This document shows positions 1 to 10,100 of a stretch of DNA of 64,000 nt, in pieces; the stretch's first letter is position 1, and each line of letters opens with the position of its first letter. Under the pieces are notes generated by a model. The model was given only the letters and a program-made list of their open reading frames with translations, searched no databases and was not told the origin of the DNA. Origin of the DNA: Prevotella sp. (GTDB taxonomy: Bacteria; Bacteroidota; Bacteroidia; Bacteroidales; Bacteroidaceae); NCBI GenBank assembly GCA_016287755.1, contig JAEEWT010000012.1:1-64000 (forward strand). The letters run 5' to 3'. A program made the translations under genes and the position numbers.

Positions 1-161
1 CTGCGGGACATAAAAATCCGTGAGATCCGAAAGATCCGTGGTCAGTAAAAAAGAAACGAAAAGAAAGTAAATGGATAGTTTTCATTTATAGTGTTAGTAT
101 TTAGAAGTAAATAGTTTTTCATGGAAGCGGGGGACGTCGTGATGACGCTCCCCGCTTTTTT
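1..161 (+). repeat. Direct repeat, copy 1, ending in a terminator
   Basis: Bases 1-126 are identical to 6435-6560. The repeat ends in a hairpin (127-155) followed by six T. The copy may start before the window. Confidence 0.9.
127..161 (+). terminator. Rho-independent terminator, repeat copy 1
   Basis: The stem GCGGGG pairs with CCCCGC, extended by ACGTC/GACG around a GTGAT loop, and is followed by TTTTTT. It probably ends a transcript entering from outside the window. Confidence 0.75.
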
Positions 162-978
162 CTCAACGAATTAGACAAATTAGACAAATTGTCGGAGCAG
201 TGAGCGCCAAAGATACTTGTATCAATTTGGCCGAGTCGTGACGATAATCGCTGAAAGTCAATTAGGCCAAAGGGCCAAAGGATTTAATGTTTAATCTTTA
301 ATCTGGTAAATCCGTGGTTGCTTTAGTTCAGAAAGAAATTATCATAATTATCCCAGAAATATTATTTAATACGGAATACATAGCCTTTTCCGTGTTTCCG
401 ATATTATTCCGTTTCTTCCGCTGCAAAACTACATTTTGTTCAATTTGAATCAAATTCTGTTCAATGTCTCGCTGCAGGCGATTAAAAGTTTATTCCGACC
501 ACAGATTTACCGGATCCCACGGATAACTATATCTCTTGTCTAAGGACTCTATGGAATCCAAGGACTATCCGTACAATCCGAGTCATCCGTGGTCAAGTAT
601 TTATGTGTGAGATTAATTTCCGTTATTCTGATTCTTTTTCCGTTTCTTCCGATGTTGAAACAAAGCACTTCAACGAACTGTCATCATCAATCCATCTTGT
701 CCTTTTGTCTAAATAATCCTTAGTTCTTTGGTTCCTTGGTCTTAATTATCTTTGGTCCCTTGGTTCTTTTGTCTAATTTGTTCCATTTTCTTTTACAACC
801 ACGTATTAACCTGTTCTAACAACAGGCAAACAAAAGGACTCTGTGATTTCCTCGTTTTTCTGTGTGACCTGATTATCCGTCTAATCCACGTAACCAATGT
901 TCAGTTCCCTTTGACCCTTTACAGAAGTGGCTTTTCACCACATGTTTATTAAAATATTATAAATTATTTCGTCAATTC

Positions 979-1010
979 TTTGGAGTTTATCAAGAAAATA
1001 TTTATATTTG
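979..1010 (+). promoter_or_regulatory. Promoter of the first giant gene
   Basis: TTTG at 979-982, 20 bp, then TATATTTG at 1003-1010 fits the Bacteroidetes -33/-7 consensus. The predicted start of transcription leaves a 5' leader of about 120 nt. Confidence 0.7.
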
Positions 1011-1140
1011 CCGCCGAAATGTATGCCTATGAACAGGCAAGTTTATAGTGGAACATGATCATTACCCCCCAAAAGGGCAACATCATTAACTCAGTTTGAA
1101 ATAATAAAAATAAACAAAAACAACTAATAACAACTCAGTA

Positions 1141-4100
1141 ATGAAAAGATTATTTACGTTAATCGCATTAGCTTGTGTAGTGGGGAGTATGAACCTGCTG
1201 GCACAAACAACTGAAACCATTGATTTCAGAGGGTTTAATACTTCTTGGGGCAATCCTGCTTCTTCCCTCGATTGGGACGGCAACTACATCACCGGTATCT
1301 CCCAAGGTGGCACAACAGTACGTAAATTTTCTGACGATGCGCCTACAATTACGATCTCTGTAGCAAACACAGGAGCATGGCAGATTGGTCATGACAGTGA
1401 CCATGACAATGTCTCCTACTTGCAGAGGAAAGATGGTGTTGGCGACCAGTCTGTGTTTATCCACAACCTGAATGCAGGTGACAAGGTATATGTATATGTT
1501 TCCAAGGATAATGAATGCTACAATGTATCGCATACTACCGATACAAACGGAGGATTATCTTATGGACAGCATTTTACCATGAACTTACCTGGTACTGTGG
1601 AGATTTCCGTGAGAGGCAACTATGTTGGTATTGATTATATCAGGGTTGAAAAGGCAGAACAATCAACCGATGAAAACGCAGCTGTTTATAGCTACGACCC
1701 CGGCATTGAGTCGTACGACCTTTATTGGGTAAACAAAAATGTTAGCTACGAGAGTCGTTCGGCAGGATTCCCGCTCGATTTCAACGACTATGATGCCATT
1801 ATCATGTGGAACCTAAGCGATGGTACTCCGCTGAACAAACGAATCGCTATCAGTCAAGTGGACAACAATGGTAGTACTATCGTACCTTGGGTCTATCAAC
1901 ACGATTACAACCCCAGTTGGGGAAATGAAAGTGCCGGCTTGCTGAACCGATGGGCTTGGCATAACTTCAGTGTATGTGATTTGAAAGCTGGCGACCGCGT
2001 GGTTGTCACCTATAAAAACGCACACTATGATGAGAACAACCCAGACAATCAAAATGTTGGCTTTGCCAAGATTGGAAGTAGACAAGATGCTGGTAATGTT
2101 GATGGTACAATTGAATATCATGGCTGTGCAGGTTTCAAGGACATCAACAACAACGGTGTTCAAGATGAAGACGAGCCGTTTATATCAGCTGGATTGAATC
2201 TCACTGGTAAAGAAACACAGTATAAAGATATGGTGAGTTATCCCATTACAGTGACAGAAGACGGACACTTGGACTTTGCCCTTGCAGGAGATGTACTCCT
2301 CAAAAAGATAGAGATCTATAGCGACCATCAGGCATCGATGGTTCACAGATACAATGGTTCTCTTGATGCCGGCTACACTTCTTATTTCAATGTTACCGGA
2401 CAGTTAGAGGCCAAGTCGCATGTCATTCCCGGTGGACTACAGGTGCATGTGGGTAACGAGGACGAGGATCAGCATGCCACTGTTGTGGCTTCTGCCTACA
2501 CACCAGTGGTAACGGTGTATGACGAGAATCACTACAAGATTGCAAGAAACGACAACAGTACGGGTCTTTTCAGTGGAGACCTCACCACCAACCTGCCTAC
2601 AAATGGAACTTACTACACATTTGTTCCGGAAGTGAGTGGAACGATGTCGCTGAGATTCTATACATCAAGCATCAACTACTTATGGCCTGGAGCGGATGGT
2701 CTTATCCGCGACGCTTCTAATACTTCCAATGAGTATGCAACCAATGCATCATGTCCGTACTACCTGATAGACGTTGATGCCAATGGAAATAAAACAGTTA
2801 AGAATAATATATCGTATAATGGTAATCAGCTGGTTGAAGGTGGAAACTGGAGTAATATCAATGTAGAAGCTGGTCACACCTACTATCTGTTTGGCGCTTG
2901 GCAAAGTGGAGCATCAGCTAACAACTGGGACGAATGGGCTGATACGAAAAAAAGCCGATATCTCGCAGGTGTCCCTAAGCTTCTCGATGTCACCTTTGCC
3001 GCCAGTAAGATGGTATATCCGTTGGCCAAGTGGATAGAGAATGCTTCTACAGCAGATGACAACCTGGCTTATGTAAAGGGCTACAAATATGTGAAAGTGA
3101 AGAAGATGTCGGGTGGTATCACTTCTTGTGAGCCCTATCTCGATGGTACAACGCTAAAGATAAGGAATATCCAGTATGCAACAGGCGACGTGGATCATGC
3201 CGGTGTGGTACTGATTGAGATTACCGACGACCTCAACAATTACAACCGTGCCGACCCCGTGTTTGCGCTTACCGTGGCCTACGATGCCTCTTACCACTCA
3301 ACATCTTCTACACCTGAGGCACAACGAGGACATACATGGGACTTCTCTTCTAACCCGCTGAACGGACTGAAGTGGAATACTTATAGCAACTATGCCGACG
3401 TAACACCTTTGGGCACTTATTACACGGACTATTTTGGAGGAAACACCACCGTGAACACGTCATCACTTCTCTATGATGAAATGAACTGGCAGGACAATCA
3501 CGGAATAGATAATACCGACTGGACCTTCAACTACCGTATGAAGGTGCTGGAGGATTCTTACGACCCGCAGTTCCTGAACCACTACGACATGGTTGGAGAC
3601 AACGCTGATATGATGTGGGACAGCGAGGGTATGGTTATCATGGCCGGAGCAACCAAGAATAGCATCTTCAATGAGTTCAAAGGAAACGACATCCATGCTT
3701 CCACAACCGACCCCGACCGCTACATTGGTCTGTGGCCTGGCGACAGCGAGCACCCCAGTGAGTTCATCATTCCTTGGTTAGACAAAGATGACCGCGTGAT
3801 TATCTGGATGGGTAGTGGTACAGGTCCTGAAAGTGAGACAACAGAGATGGTGTTCAACATCACTAATGCACTCGATGCCGAGTATAAGGAAATCTCTGCT
3901 ACTGATAATTATATCGCTGGCGGTTCCCATTGGGATGGTGCTACGGGCGATCCTTACTACCGTGGCTGCTACCACTTCTTTGCTAAAGAGCACGGTGACA
4001 TGCGTTTTAAGCTGGTGGGCGGCACTATGTGTAAGATCTACAAGATCCAGATCTACCACGGCGACCGAATCAACACCAATGAGATCAAGGGTGCAACTGA

Positions 4101-5979
4101 AAACGACAAGTTCCTCCTGTGGAGCAGGGATAATGACCCCAATGACAACACAGGTAAAGAAATCGGCCCCACCTACAACTGGACACTGAACTACTTCGGC
4201 AAGGACCAGAAACTCGCTGACGGAACCGATGGAGTGAATAACGGTATCCCTGTGTATGACGCCAGACCTATTAAGACAGGAGTCGGCATAAACCTCAATG
4301 GATTCACCACCAGTACTGAGACCGATCCCACTAAACCCACATACAACACATTCAAATATACACATGACTATGGCCAGATCGGTACATTCCGTATGCGTGG
4401 CAAGGACATGGAGAAGAACATGAAGTACGTGGCAGACTATGCCGAGCATAACGTGACCGTCGCCTACCAGGAGACTATGAAGTATCCATACACATGGGAC
4501 TTCAAGGATATGATTGGCTTTGGAAGCAGCAACTTCCTTTATGAAGACCAATTCAGCGTAACCAGGCCTGAATGGTATGAGAGTGAGCCTCTTTGGAATA
4601 CATCGTATGAAAAGAGCTCTACAGACCTCTCTCTCTGGGGAAAAGCTGCGGGTAATGCCCAAGACTATGCTTTACGCCTTAGTACTCAGGAACACCCGGA
4701 AAACTATCCGCAGGACAACATCTTTGAATCTGCTCAGGATATCGACGGCAACCAGCTCTGGGCTAACGGAGCAGTGGTTCCTGAGACACAGGGCCTGTGG
4801 TTCCACACACCTGACCAGATTACCCTCAATAGTTCTATGCGAGTCTATAGTGACGGTATGTCTGTGGGAGGTAACCCTATATGGCAGTATAACATGGTCG
4901 TTCCCAACGTGCCGGCAGGTGCTGCAGTTTACATGCGTATAAAGAAAGCACAAAATTACCTTGTACAAAAGTACAAATTCGCAGGTTCGGAAGCTTCAGA
5001 ACTTACTCTCATCCCTGTGGATAAAAAGAACACCAATGATCCCGATGAGTGGATTGCCGCCATCAAGAACAGTGGAGAAACAAAGAAGAACCTCACCCTA
5101 TCCTTTGTCGGCTACACACTGGAGAAACTCGCGGTATCTACTGACCCGAAGGCCATCGGACAGACTGGCTATGCCACTGAGAGCCGTGCACGTGATATTG
5201 ACCACGAGCTCACGTCATACCTGACGGGTAAGGACATCAAGGCTTATACAGCTGCTGTCTCCAACGACTACTCTAAGGTCGTGCTGAGCCAGTTCGGAGC
5301 CACAGAAGAATCTGCCAAAATCCTGCCTGCTGCTCAAGATGGCGACATGGCCGGATGTATCCTGTATCACGACGGCGGTACCAAGAACGCGGACGGAACG
5401 ACTAACCGTACGGTAAGCATTCTCGACGGCGGATTCCACGTGTTCGTACCCGATATGCACGACAAGGAGAACGCTGATCGTATGGTTGACATCGAGGATA
5501 ACCAGCTGAAGGCGTTCGAGCCTACGAAGGACTCCTACACGCTCAATGCATTGACATCGGAAAACAGGTTGGCACAGATTGCAAATACCACCACGACGAA
5601 CCTCATACTCTCTGCAAAGAAAATGTATGACGGCAGCAGCACTGACCTGGGCAACGGATATGACGTGTTCTTCATACGTCCTACATCATCCACTGGTGCA
5701 GCCATAAAGAAGTGCAGCTCCTACATCCAGGTTCCGACAAGTAAGATGGTTCCGTTAAGCGGCGGTGGAGGTGGAAACGCCAAGCTGAGCATCGTATTCG
5801 AGGATGAGCTGTTCGGGGAAATCAACAACGGTATCGCCACCGGCATCAGCGAGGTTAACGAGCGGAATGCATCGGACGGCAAGGCCGAGTGGTACTCACT
5901 CGATGGCCAGAAGCTTAACGGTGTTCCAACTGCTAAGGGCCTCTACATCGTGAACGGTAGGAAAGTGTTAGTGAAATAA
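1141..5979 (+). CDS. Giant secreted protein with short C-terminal sorting-type tail (1612 aa)
   Basis: I do not recognise a catalytic domain. Residues 1-22 form a signal peptide (hydrophobic core IALACVVGSMNLLA, cleavage near LAQ/TT). The body is rich in Asp, Asn, Gly, Tyr and Trp, as in beta-sandwich surface proteins. A motif xTWDF recurs near residues 731 and 1116, suggesting repeated modules. A glycine run near residue 1540 precedes a typical Prevotella ending: an acidic segment, ATGISEV, then YSLDGQKL and GLYIVNGRKVLVK at the very end. That ending resembles type IX secretion sorting domains and is shared with the protein at 7142-10954. The start is fixed by the signal peptide and the upstream promoter. 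A small acidic protein follows 34 nt downstream and is probably co-transcribed. The role is inferred only as a cell-surface or released protein, perhaps glycan or host binding. Confidence 0.8.
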   Translation: MKRLFTLIALACVVGSMNLLAQTTETIDFRGFNTSWGNPASSLDWDGNYITGISQGGTTVRKFSDDAPTITISVANTGAWQIGHDSDHDNVSYLQRKDGVGDQSVFIHNLNAGDKVYVYVSKDNECYNVSHTTDTNGGLSYGQHFTMNLPGTVEISVRGNYVGIDYIRVEKAEQSTDENAAVYSYDPGIESYDLYWVNKNVSYESRSAGFPLDFNDYDAIIMWNLSDGTPLNKRIAISQVDNNGSTIVPWVYQHDYNPSWGNESAGLLNRWAWHNFSVCDLKAGDRVVVTYKNAHYDENNPDNQNVGFAKIGSRQDAGNVDGTIEYHGCAGFKDINNNGVQDEDEPFISAGLNLTGKETQYKDMVSYPITVTEDGHLDFALAGDVLLKKIEIYSDHQASMVHRYNGSLDAGYTSYFNVTGQLEAKSHVIPGGLQVHVGNEDEDQHATVVASAYTPVVTVYDENHYKIARNDNSTGLFSGDLTTNLPTNGTYYTFVPEVSGTMSLRFYTSSINYLWPGADGLIRDASNTSNEYATNASCPYYLIDVDANGNKTVKNNISYNGNQLVEGGNWSNINVEAGHTYYLFGAWQSGASANNWDEWADTKKSRYLAGVPKLLDVTFAASKMVYPLAKWIENASTADDNLAYVKGYKYVKVKKMSGGITSCEPYLDGTTLKIRNIQYATGDVDHAGVVLIEITDDLNNYNRADPVFALTVAYDASYHSTSSTPEAQRGHTWDFSSNPLNGLKWNTYSNYADVTPLGTYYTDYFGGNTTVNTSSLLYDEMNWQDNHGIDNTDWTFNYRMKVLEDSYDPQFLNHYDMVGDNADMMWDSEGMVIMAGATKNSIFNEFKGNDIHASTTDPDRYIGLWPGDSEHPSEFIIPWLDKDDRVIIWMGSGTGPESETTEMVFNITNALDAEYKEISATDNYIAGGSHWDGATGDPYYRGCYHFFAKEHGDMRFKLVGGTMCKIYKIQIYHGDRINTNEIKGATENDKFLLWSRDNDPNDNTGKEIGPTYNWTLNYFGKDQKLADGTDGVNNGIPVYDARPIKTGVGINLNGFTTSTETDPTKPTYNTFKYTHDYGQIGTFRMRGKDMEKNMKYVADYAEHNVTVAYQETMKYPYTWDFKDMIGFGSSNFLYEDQFSVTRPEWYESEPLWNTSYEKSSTDLSLWGKAAGNAQDYALRLSTQEHPENYPQDNIFESAQDIDGNQLWANGAVVPETQGLWFHTPDQITLNSSMRVYSDGMSVGGNPIWQYNMVVPNVPAGAAVYMRIKKAQNYLVQKYKFAGSEASELTLIPVDKKNTNDPDEWIAAIKNSGETKKNLTLSFVGYTLEKLAVSTDPKAIGQTGYATESRARDIDHELTSYLTGKDIKAYTAAVSNDYSKVVLSQFGATEESAKILPAAQDGDMAGCILYHDGGTKNADGTTNRTVSILDGGFHVFVPDMHDKENADRMVDIEDNQLKAFEPTKDSYTLNALTSENRLAQIANTTTTNLILSAKKMYDGSSTDLGNGYDVFFIRPTSSTGAAIKKCSSYIQVPTSKMVPLSGGGGGNAKLSIVFEDELFGEINNGIATGISEVNERNASDGKAEWYSLDGQKLNGVPTAKGLYIVNGRKVLVK

Positions 5980-6013
5980 GTAACGGTATAAATATAAGGA
6001 AAGGAACAGAACA

Positions 6014-6235
6014 ATGAAAAAGATATATTTGAGTCCCGTTACTGAAAAAGTGAATGTGAAACTCTTCGGATCGATACTTGATGATATCGGTATCGTGAAC
6101 GATAGCAAGCTCACATCAGATGAAGCTCTGGGAAAGGAGAACAACCTCGATTTCGAATTCGACGAGAACTTCGGAGACATCTGGGGAGACACAGACAACA
6201 ACTCCAACCCATACGACCTCTGGGGAGAGAACTAA
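6014..6235 (+). CDS. Small acidic companion protein (73 aa), type 1
   Basis: Unknown function. It starts MKKIYLSPVTEKVNVKLFGS and ends in an acidic, Trp-containing tail (FGDIWGD, YDLWGEN). There is no signal peptide or membrane segment, so it is predicted to stay in the cytoplasm unless exported by an unusual route. It lies 34 nt after the giant gene and ends before a shared terminator. The protein at 10973-11233 has the same position, the same MKKxYxxPxTE opening and the same W/D-rich ending, which argues that both are real genes and one family. It could be a chaperone, a regulator or a peptide precursor; nothing in the sequence decides. Confidence 0.7.
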   Translation: MKKIYLSPVTEKVNVKLFGSILDDIGIVNDSKLTSDEALGKENNLDFEFDENFGDIWGDTDNNSNPYDLWGEN

Positions 6236-6239
6236 GGCC

Positions 6240-6330
6240 GAAGGCCTGAAGGCTGCAAGCAGCGTTCAAGGCCAAAGCCCGTTCAAAAGCGGCTAATGTC
6301 GCGTTCAAGAGCGCTGATGCGCGTTCAAGC
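6240..6330 (+). repeat. Degenerate GCGTTCAA repeats
   Basis: CGTTCAA occurs four times (6262, 6279, 6302, 6322) at intervals of 17-23 nt, directly after the small gene. It lies inside the presumed 3' untranslated region. Function unknown. Confidence 0.6.
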
Positions 6331-6434
6331 TAATAACGAACACGGATTGCACAGATGCAACGGATAAAATAAGACAAATAGTAGTTTCTGCTATCTCTGC
6401 AATTTGGCTTCCCCTAAAGCGCCGACCGTTGGTT

Positions 6435-6593
6435 CTGCGGGACATAAAAATCCGTGAGATCCGAAAGATCCGTGGTCAGTAAAAAAGAAACGAAAAGAAA
6501 GTAAATGGATAGTTTTCATTTATAGTGTTAGTATTTAGAAGTAAATAGTTTTTCATGGAAGTGGGGACGTCGTGATGACGTCCCCACTTTTTT
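6435..6593 (+). repeat. Direct repeat, copy 2, ending in a terminator
   Basis: The first 126 bases match window positions 1-126 exactly. The match ends where the terminator stem begins; there the two copies differ in paired positions. Confidence 0.9.
6561..6593 (+). terminator. Rho-independent terminator, repeat copy 2
   Basis: GTGGGGACGTC pairs perfectly with GACGTCCCCAC around a GTGAT loop, followed by a T-run. It ends the first giant/small gene pair. Confidence 0.85.
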
Positions 6594-6860
6594 CTCTACT
6601 AATTAGACAAATTAGACGAATTAGATCAAGGTACAAAAGGACCCAGGTAATTTCCGTGTTTCCGTTCATTCTTCCGTTTCTTCCGATGTTGAATAAAGCA
6701 GTTCAACGAACTGTCATCATCAATCCATTTTGTTCTTTTGTTCTTTTTGTCTAAAACAATTATATGTCCTTTTGTTATTATGTCTAATCCTTAGTTCTTT
6801 TGTCTGTTAAATAATCTTAAACAACACACCCTCTTGCATGCATATTTAAGGAATATGTTG

Positions 6861-6868
6861 TATATTTG
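6861..6868 (+). promoter_or_regulatory. -7 promoter element of the second giant gene
   Basis: TATATTTG followed by CCGCG, nearly the same as TATATTTGCCGCC before the first giant gene. No well-spaced TTTG is seen upstream; CTTG at 6833-6836 is 24 bp away. Confidence 0.55.
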
Positions 6869-6956
6869 CCGCGATAAATAATAGTATTGAAAGCTCGACA
6901 AGATATAGGGAGCAATCACAAACTGAAAACTACAACATAATTAATTTAGAAAAAAG

Positions 6957-7076
6957 ATGACGAATTTACTACGACTGTATGATAACTTGGCCACCCGTAC
7001 TATACACCCACGGTTCCGGTCATGTATAGACCCTTCTCCCCCACTCTACGGAGGCGGCATCCGCCACGTATCCTAA
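6957..7076 (+). promoter_or_regulatory. Possible leader ORF (39 aa) with two hairpins
   Basis: An ATG at 6957 opens a 39-codon frame ending with TAA at 7074-7076, inside the predicted 5' leader. Two hairpins lie in its 3' part: CTATACA (7000-7006) with TGTATAG (7023-7029), and GGCGG-CAT-CCGCC inside a longer stem (7047-7070). It could be a translated regulatory leader or only a structured RNA. The base composition is more GC-rich than the surrounding spacer. Confidence 0.4.
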
Positions 7077-7141
7077 TCTATCGAACACAAATAAGCATAT
7101 ATTTAACAGAATAAAAACAAAAACAAATAATTAACTCCAAT

Positions 7142-10100
7142 ATGAAAAGAATTTTACTATTATTGATGACATTGGTCTTGGCCGTATCAGGTGCCAAGGC
7201 AGCTATCACTATTTCCTCAGCCAGTGTTAAAGTTGGTAACACAACGTATCAGGGCTATTGTATCTCTGGTGCACAGGAAGGTGAGATTGCTCAATTTCTG
7301 AATGGATCTGCATCTGTAAGTGGTGTTTCTCCAGAACAGTTGAAGAGTGCCGAGTATATTAAAGTCGGTAGCAGTTCTTCGCCTAACGTACTTGGCGATG
7401 CAGACCTTGCGGCTTTCGAAAAACTAAGTGCTGCTAAGTACTTAGACATTGATGGTAGTACGCTTGCCACTGGTGCCAACATTGCCAGCATTAAGGCTGG
7501 TCCTGCAATTGAGGCTGTTACTCTGCCCAATGGTTTGTCAAAGGCTGATGTTAATGCCGCTGGAGCAGCCTTGACAGCATGCAATAGTAACTTCGGTTCT
7601 TGTCTCAGTCTTAATGCAGAGATGGAAACCGTACAAAAGACATTTTATCCCTATACCATAGGTGGTGTGGAATATAATTATACTGGTGATCTTTCTGCTC
7701 TCACTGATAATGGAGACGGCACATATACTTATAATGTTACCAGCATTGAAAGAGACTTGTCGAATGCTGAGGGTTATCCTGTACTTACATATAAGAATAC
7801 CGACCTAAATTACATGGCTTTCACAACCAACGAAGGTGAAATCGTTATGACCGATATGGGTGGCTGGCAACGCAAAGACGTAAAGGTAAGCAAGTTTGGT
7901 GTTAAAGTACAAGGTTCTGCAGGCTCGTATTATTATGTCAATCCTTTCACGGGCGATAATGTGCCAATTGCTGATGAGTCTAATATTCAAACAGCACAGG
8001 GAAATACATTTATAATTGTAGATTTTAGTCCTGACTATAAAACCTATCCCATGGAAGGAAATGGTAGGTTCAAATATCAGTACACTAATTTAGCAGGGGA
8101 AACCGTCTTTACTGATGAATCAACAACTCCTGATGATGACATGAAGATAACTCTTCCATGCAATGAGACTGTAACCATCACTCCTGAAACACGGACAATT
8201 ACTCAGCCCAAGGAAGGCGGAGATTGTGAGGCCATAGCATACGTTAACAAGGCAGGAACACTATATAAAGCTACAAGCCTTGATAGTAATGATGTTCTAT
8301 CAGTGACTGATGTGGTGATTTCTGGTAATATTAATAATGGTGATATTTCACAAGGTGGTTATTCTGGTAACTCTTCTGATGACCCACAATATGCAAAAGG
8401 CGATACCGATAAATATGAATCTAACGGCGCTATTCCTGCTTTCGCATTTAACAGTTCAAGTGCCCCAATAAAGTCGGTAGATATTGGCGATGCTGTTATT
8501 GACGACTATAAGCACCTCAGGGCTTTGAGCTCTTGCACAACGAAATTGAAGAGTGTAGTGTTCCCGAAGACCTTGGATAAAATCCCCAACTATTGCTGTT
8601 ACTCGTCTGGTATCGGCGAAGGCTGTTGTAATCTCTCAAATGTTGTGTTCCCGACAAAGTCTACAACATTAACTATCGGTGACTATGCATTCCATCACAC
8701 TGCAATTAAGAGTTTGCTTTTACCAAGTTCTGTTACAGGGGTGGGTGATAACGCATTTGCAACATGTCCAGAACTATACGATGTTGAAATGGAGGGTCTT
8801 GATGACAAGTGCACGTTTGGGAACTATGTGTTTAGTCAGTGTCCTGCATTACAGCACGTTACGCTTTCTGAGGGTGTTCAGAACATTGGTGACTATATGT
8901 TCAATCAGTGTGGCCTTTTGGAATCTATTCGTATTCCCTCCACATGTAAGGAAATTGGCTCGTACGCATTCCGTTTCTGCTTCAGTATTCACCAGATTAC
9001 AATTCCTGAGGGCGTGGAGCTTATTAAACTGTATGCTTTCGAGGGCGCAGGATTAACAGACATATATGTAATGGCTAGCACTCCTGCCTCGGTTCCTAAG
9101 ATTTATGCCATGGCACCTGATGACAATGGCAACGGAGGACCAAGTACATTCTCCTACCAGCGAACCACAGGTAACAACACTGTACCTCAGTACCATAGAG
9201 GAGATATGAGAAATGCTGAATACGATGAGGTAATGACATGGTATCAGGAGGAACAATCTGGCGCAGAGGGTCTTGGTACAGGTAACTGTCTTACTGCTCT
9301 CCACTATCCTGAAAGCATGAAACCTTTCTACGAGGCAATTGATGTTAGTAAATTCTATAAAAACGGAGAACTGGATGATGTAGTGAATTGGAAAACTAAA
9401 GAACAGTATCTGAATTTGCTAGAAGGAGACAGAAAGACATATGTTGAACATGAGCTAAATAATCTGACACTCGATACCAATTCTCAGGCATATGATTTCG
9501 GTGTTGACAAAGAAGGAAATCCTATATTATACGAGTACTTACCGCAAGCATATGCCGTTAACCCATACGTAACTATGGGTCATCAGGATGACCCAATGGG
9601 ACCAGACAAAGATGGCCGCTATTATCCTAACCAACATGATTATTGGGTACGTATGGTAGCTGGAGCCACAGGTTCACAATCTGGTGGCACCGAGAATGTG
9701 GCTTCTCAGTGGGGCTGGCGCCAGTTCCCGTTGTCATCTTCTATTGAATCTATCGGTGAGACTCCTTTCGAAAAAGAATATGACGATACCTGGTACACCA
9801 TGGCTTTCCCATGGAGAATGATTGACAACCAACTCTTTAGTGCTTTCAATCAGAAGATGGAGATTGTGGAGTTCGTCGGTGCTGAATTACTAGAAGATGA
9901 GACTTCCTCTACCGAGACTGTTAAGAAATATAATCTTGTGTTCCACTTCGACGAAGTTGCTGACACCTATTATATGGATGACAACGATGTGGAGTATTCC
10001 CGTGAGAGAGATGGCGAAAGACTTGATGCAGCAGGGCATAAACTTTATGTTTACACCAATAAAAAAACAGGAGACGTAATACAAGCTCCAGATCCACTTC

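Larger units (their letters stand above)
1..1140. other. Long AT-rich non-coding spacer before the first giant gene
   Basis: No convincing gene is seen in this 1.1 kb stretch; the 66-codon frame at 752-952 has no recognisable content. Bases 1-126 match 6435-6560 exactly, and 616-715 closely matches 6650-6770, so this is a second copy of the spacer that follows the first small companion gene. It contains a terminator at 127-161, runs such as TTAGACAAATTAGACAAATT, repeated TTCCGTTTCTTCCG motifs, and a promoter at 979-1010. The likely reading is the 3' end of another cassette that begins before the window. Confidence 0.75.
6594..7141 (+). other. Spacer and structured 5' leader of the second giant gene
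   Basis: 6650-6770 is similar to 616-715. A promoter -7 element lies at 6861-6868, so the leader of the next gene is about 265 nt. The leader holds a 39-codon reading frame with two hairpins (6957-7076). Confidence 0.65.

Noticed and set aside
752..952. 66-codon frame in the first spacer
   Set aside because: Lies in repeat-rich AT DNA, has no start context and no recognisable sequence.
3778..4662. 294-codon open frame antisense to the first giant gene
   Set aside because: Cys/Val/His-rich composition typical of antisense frames, no domain, and it lies wholly within a strong coding gene.
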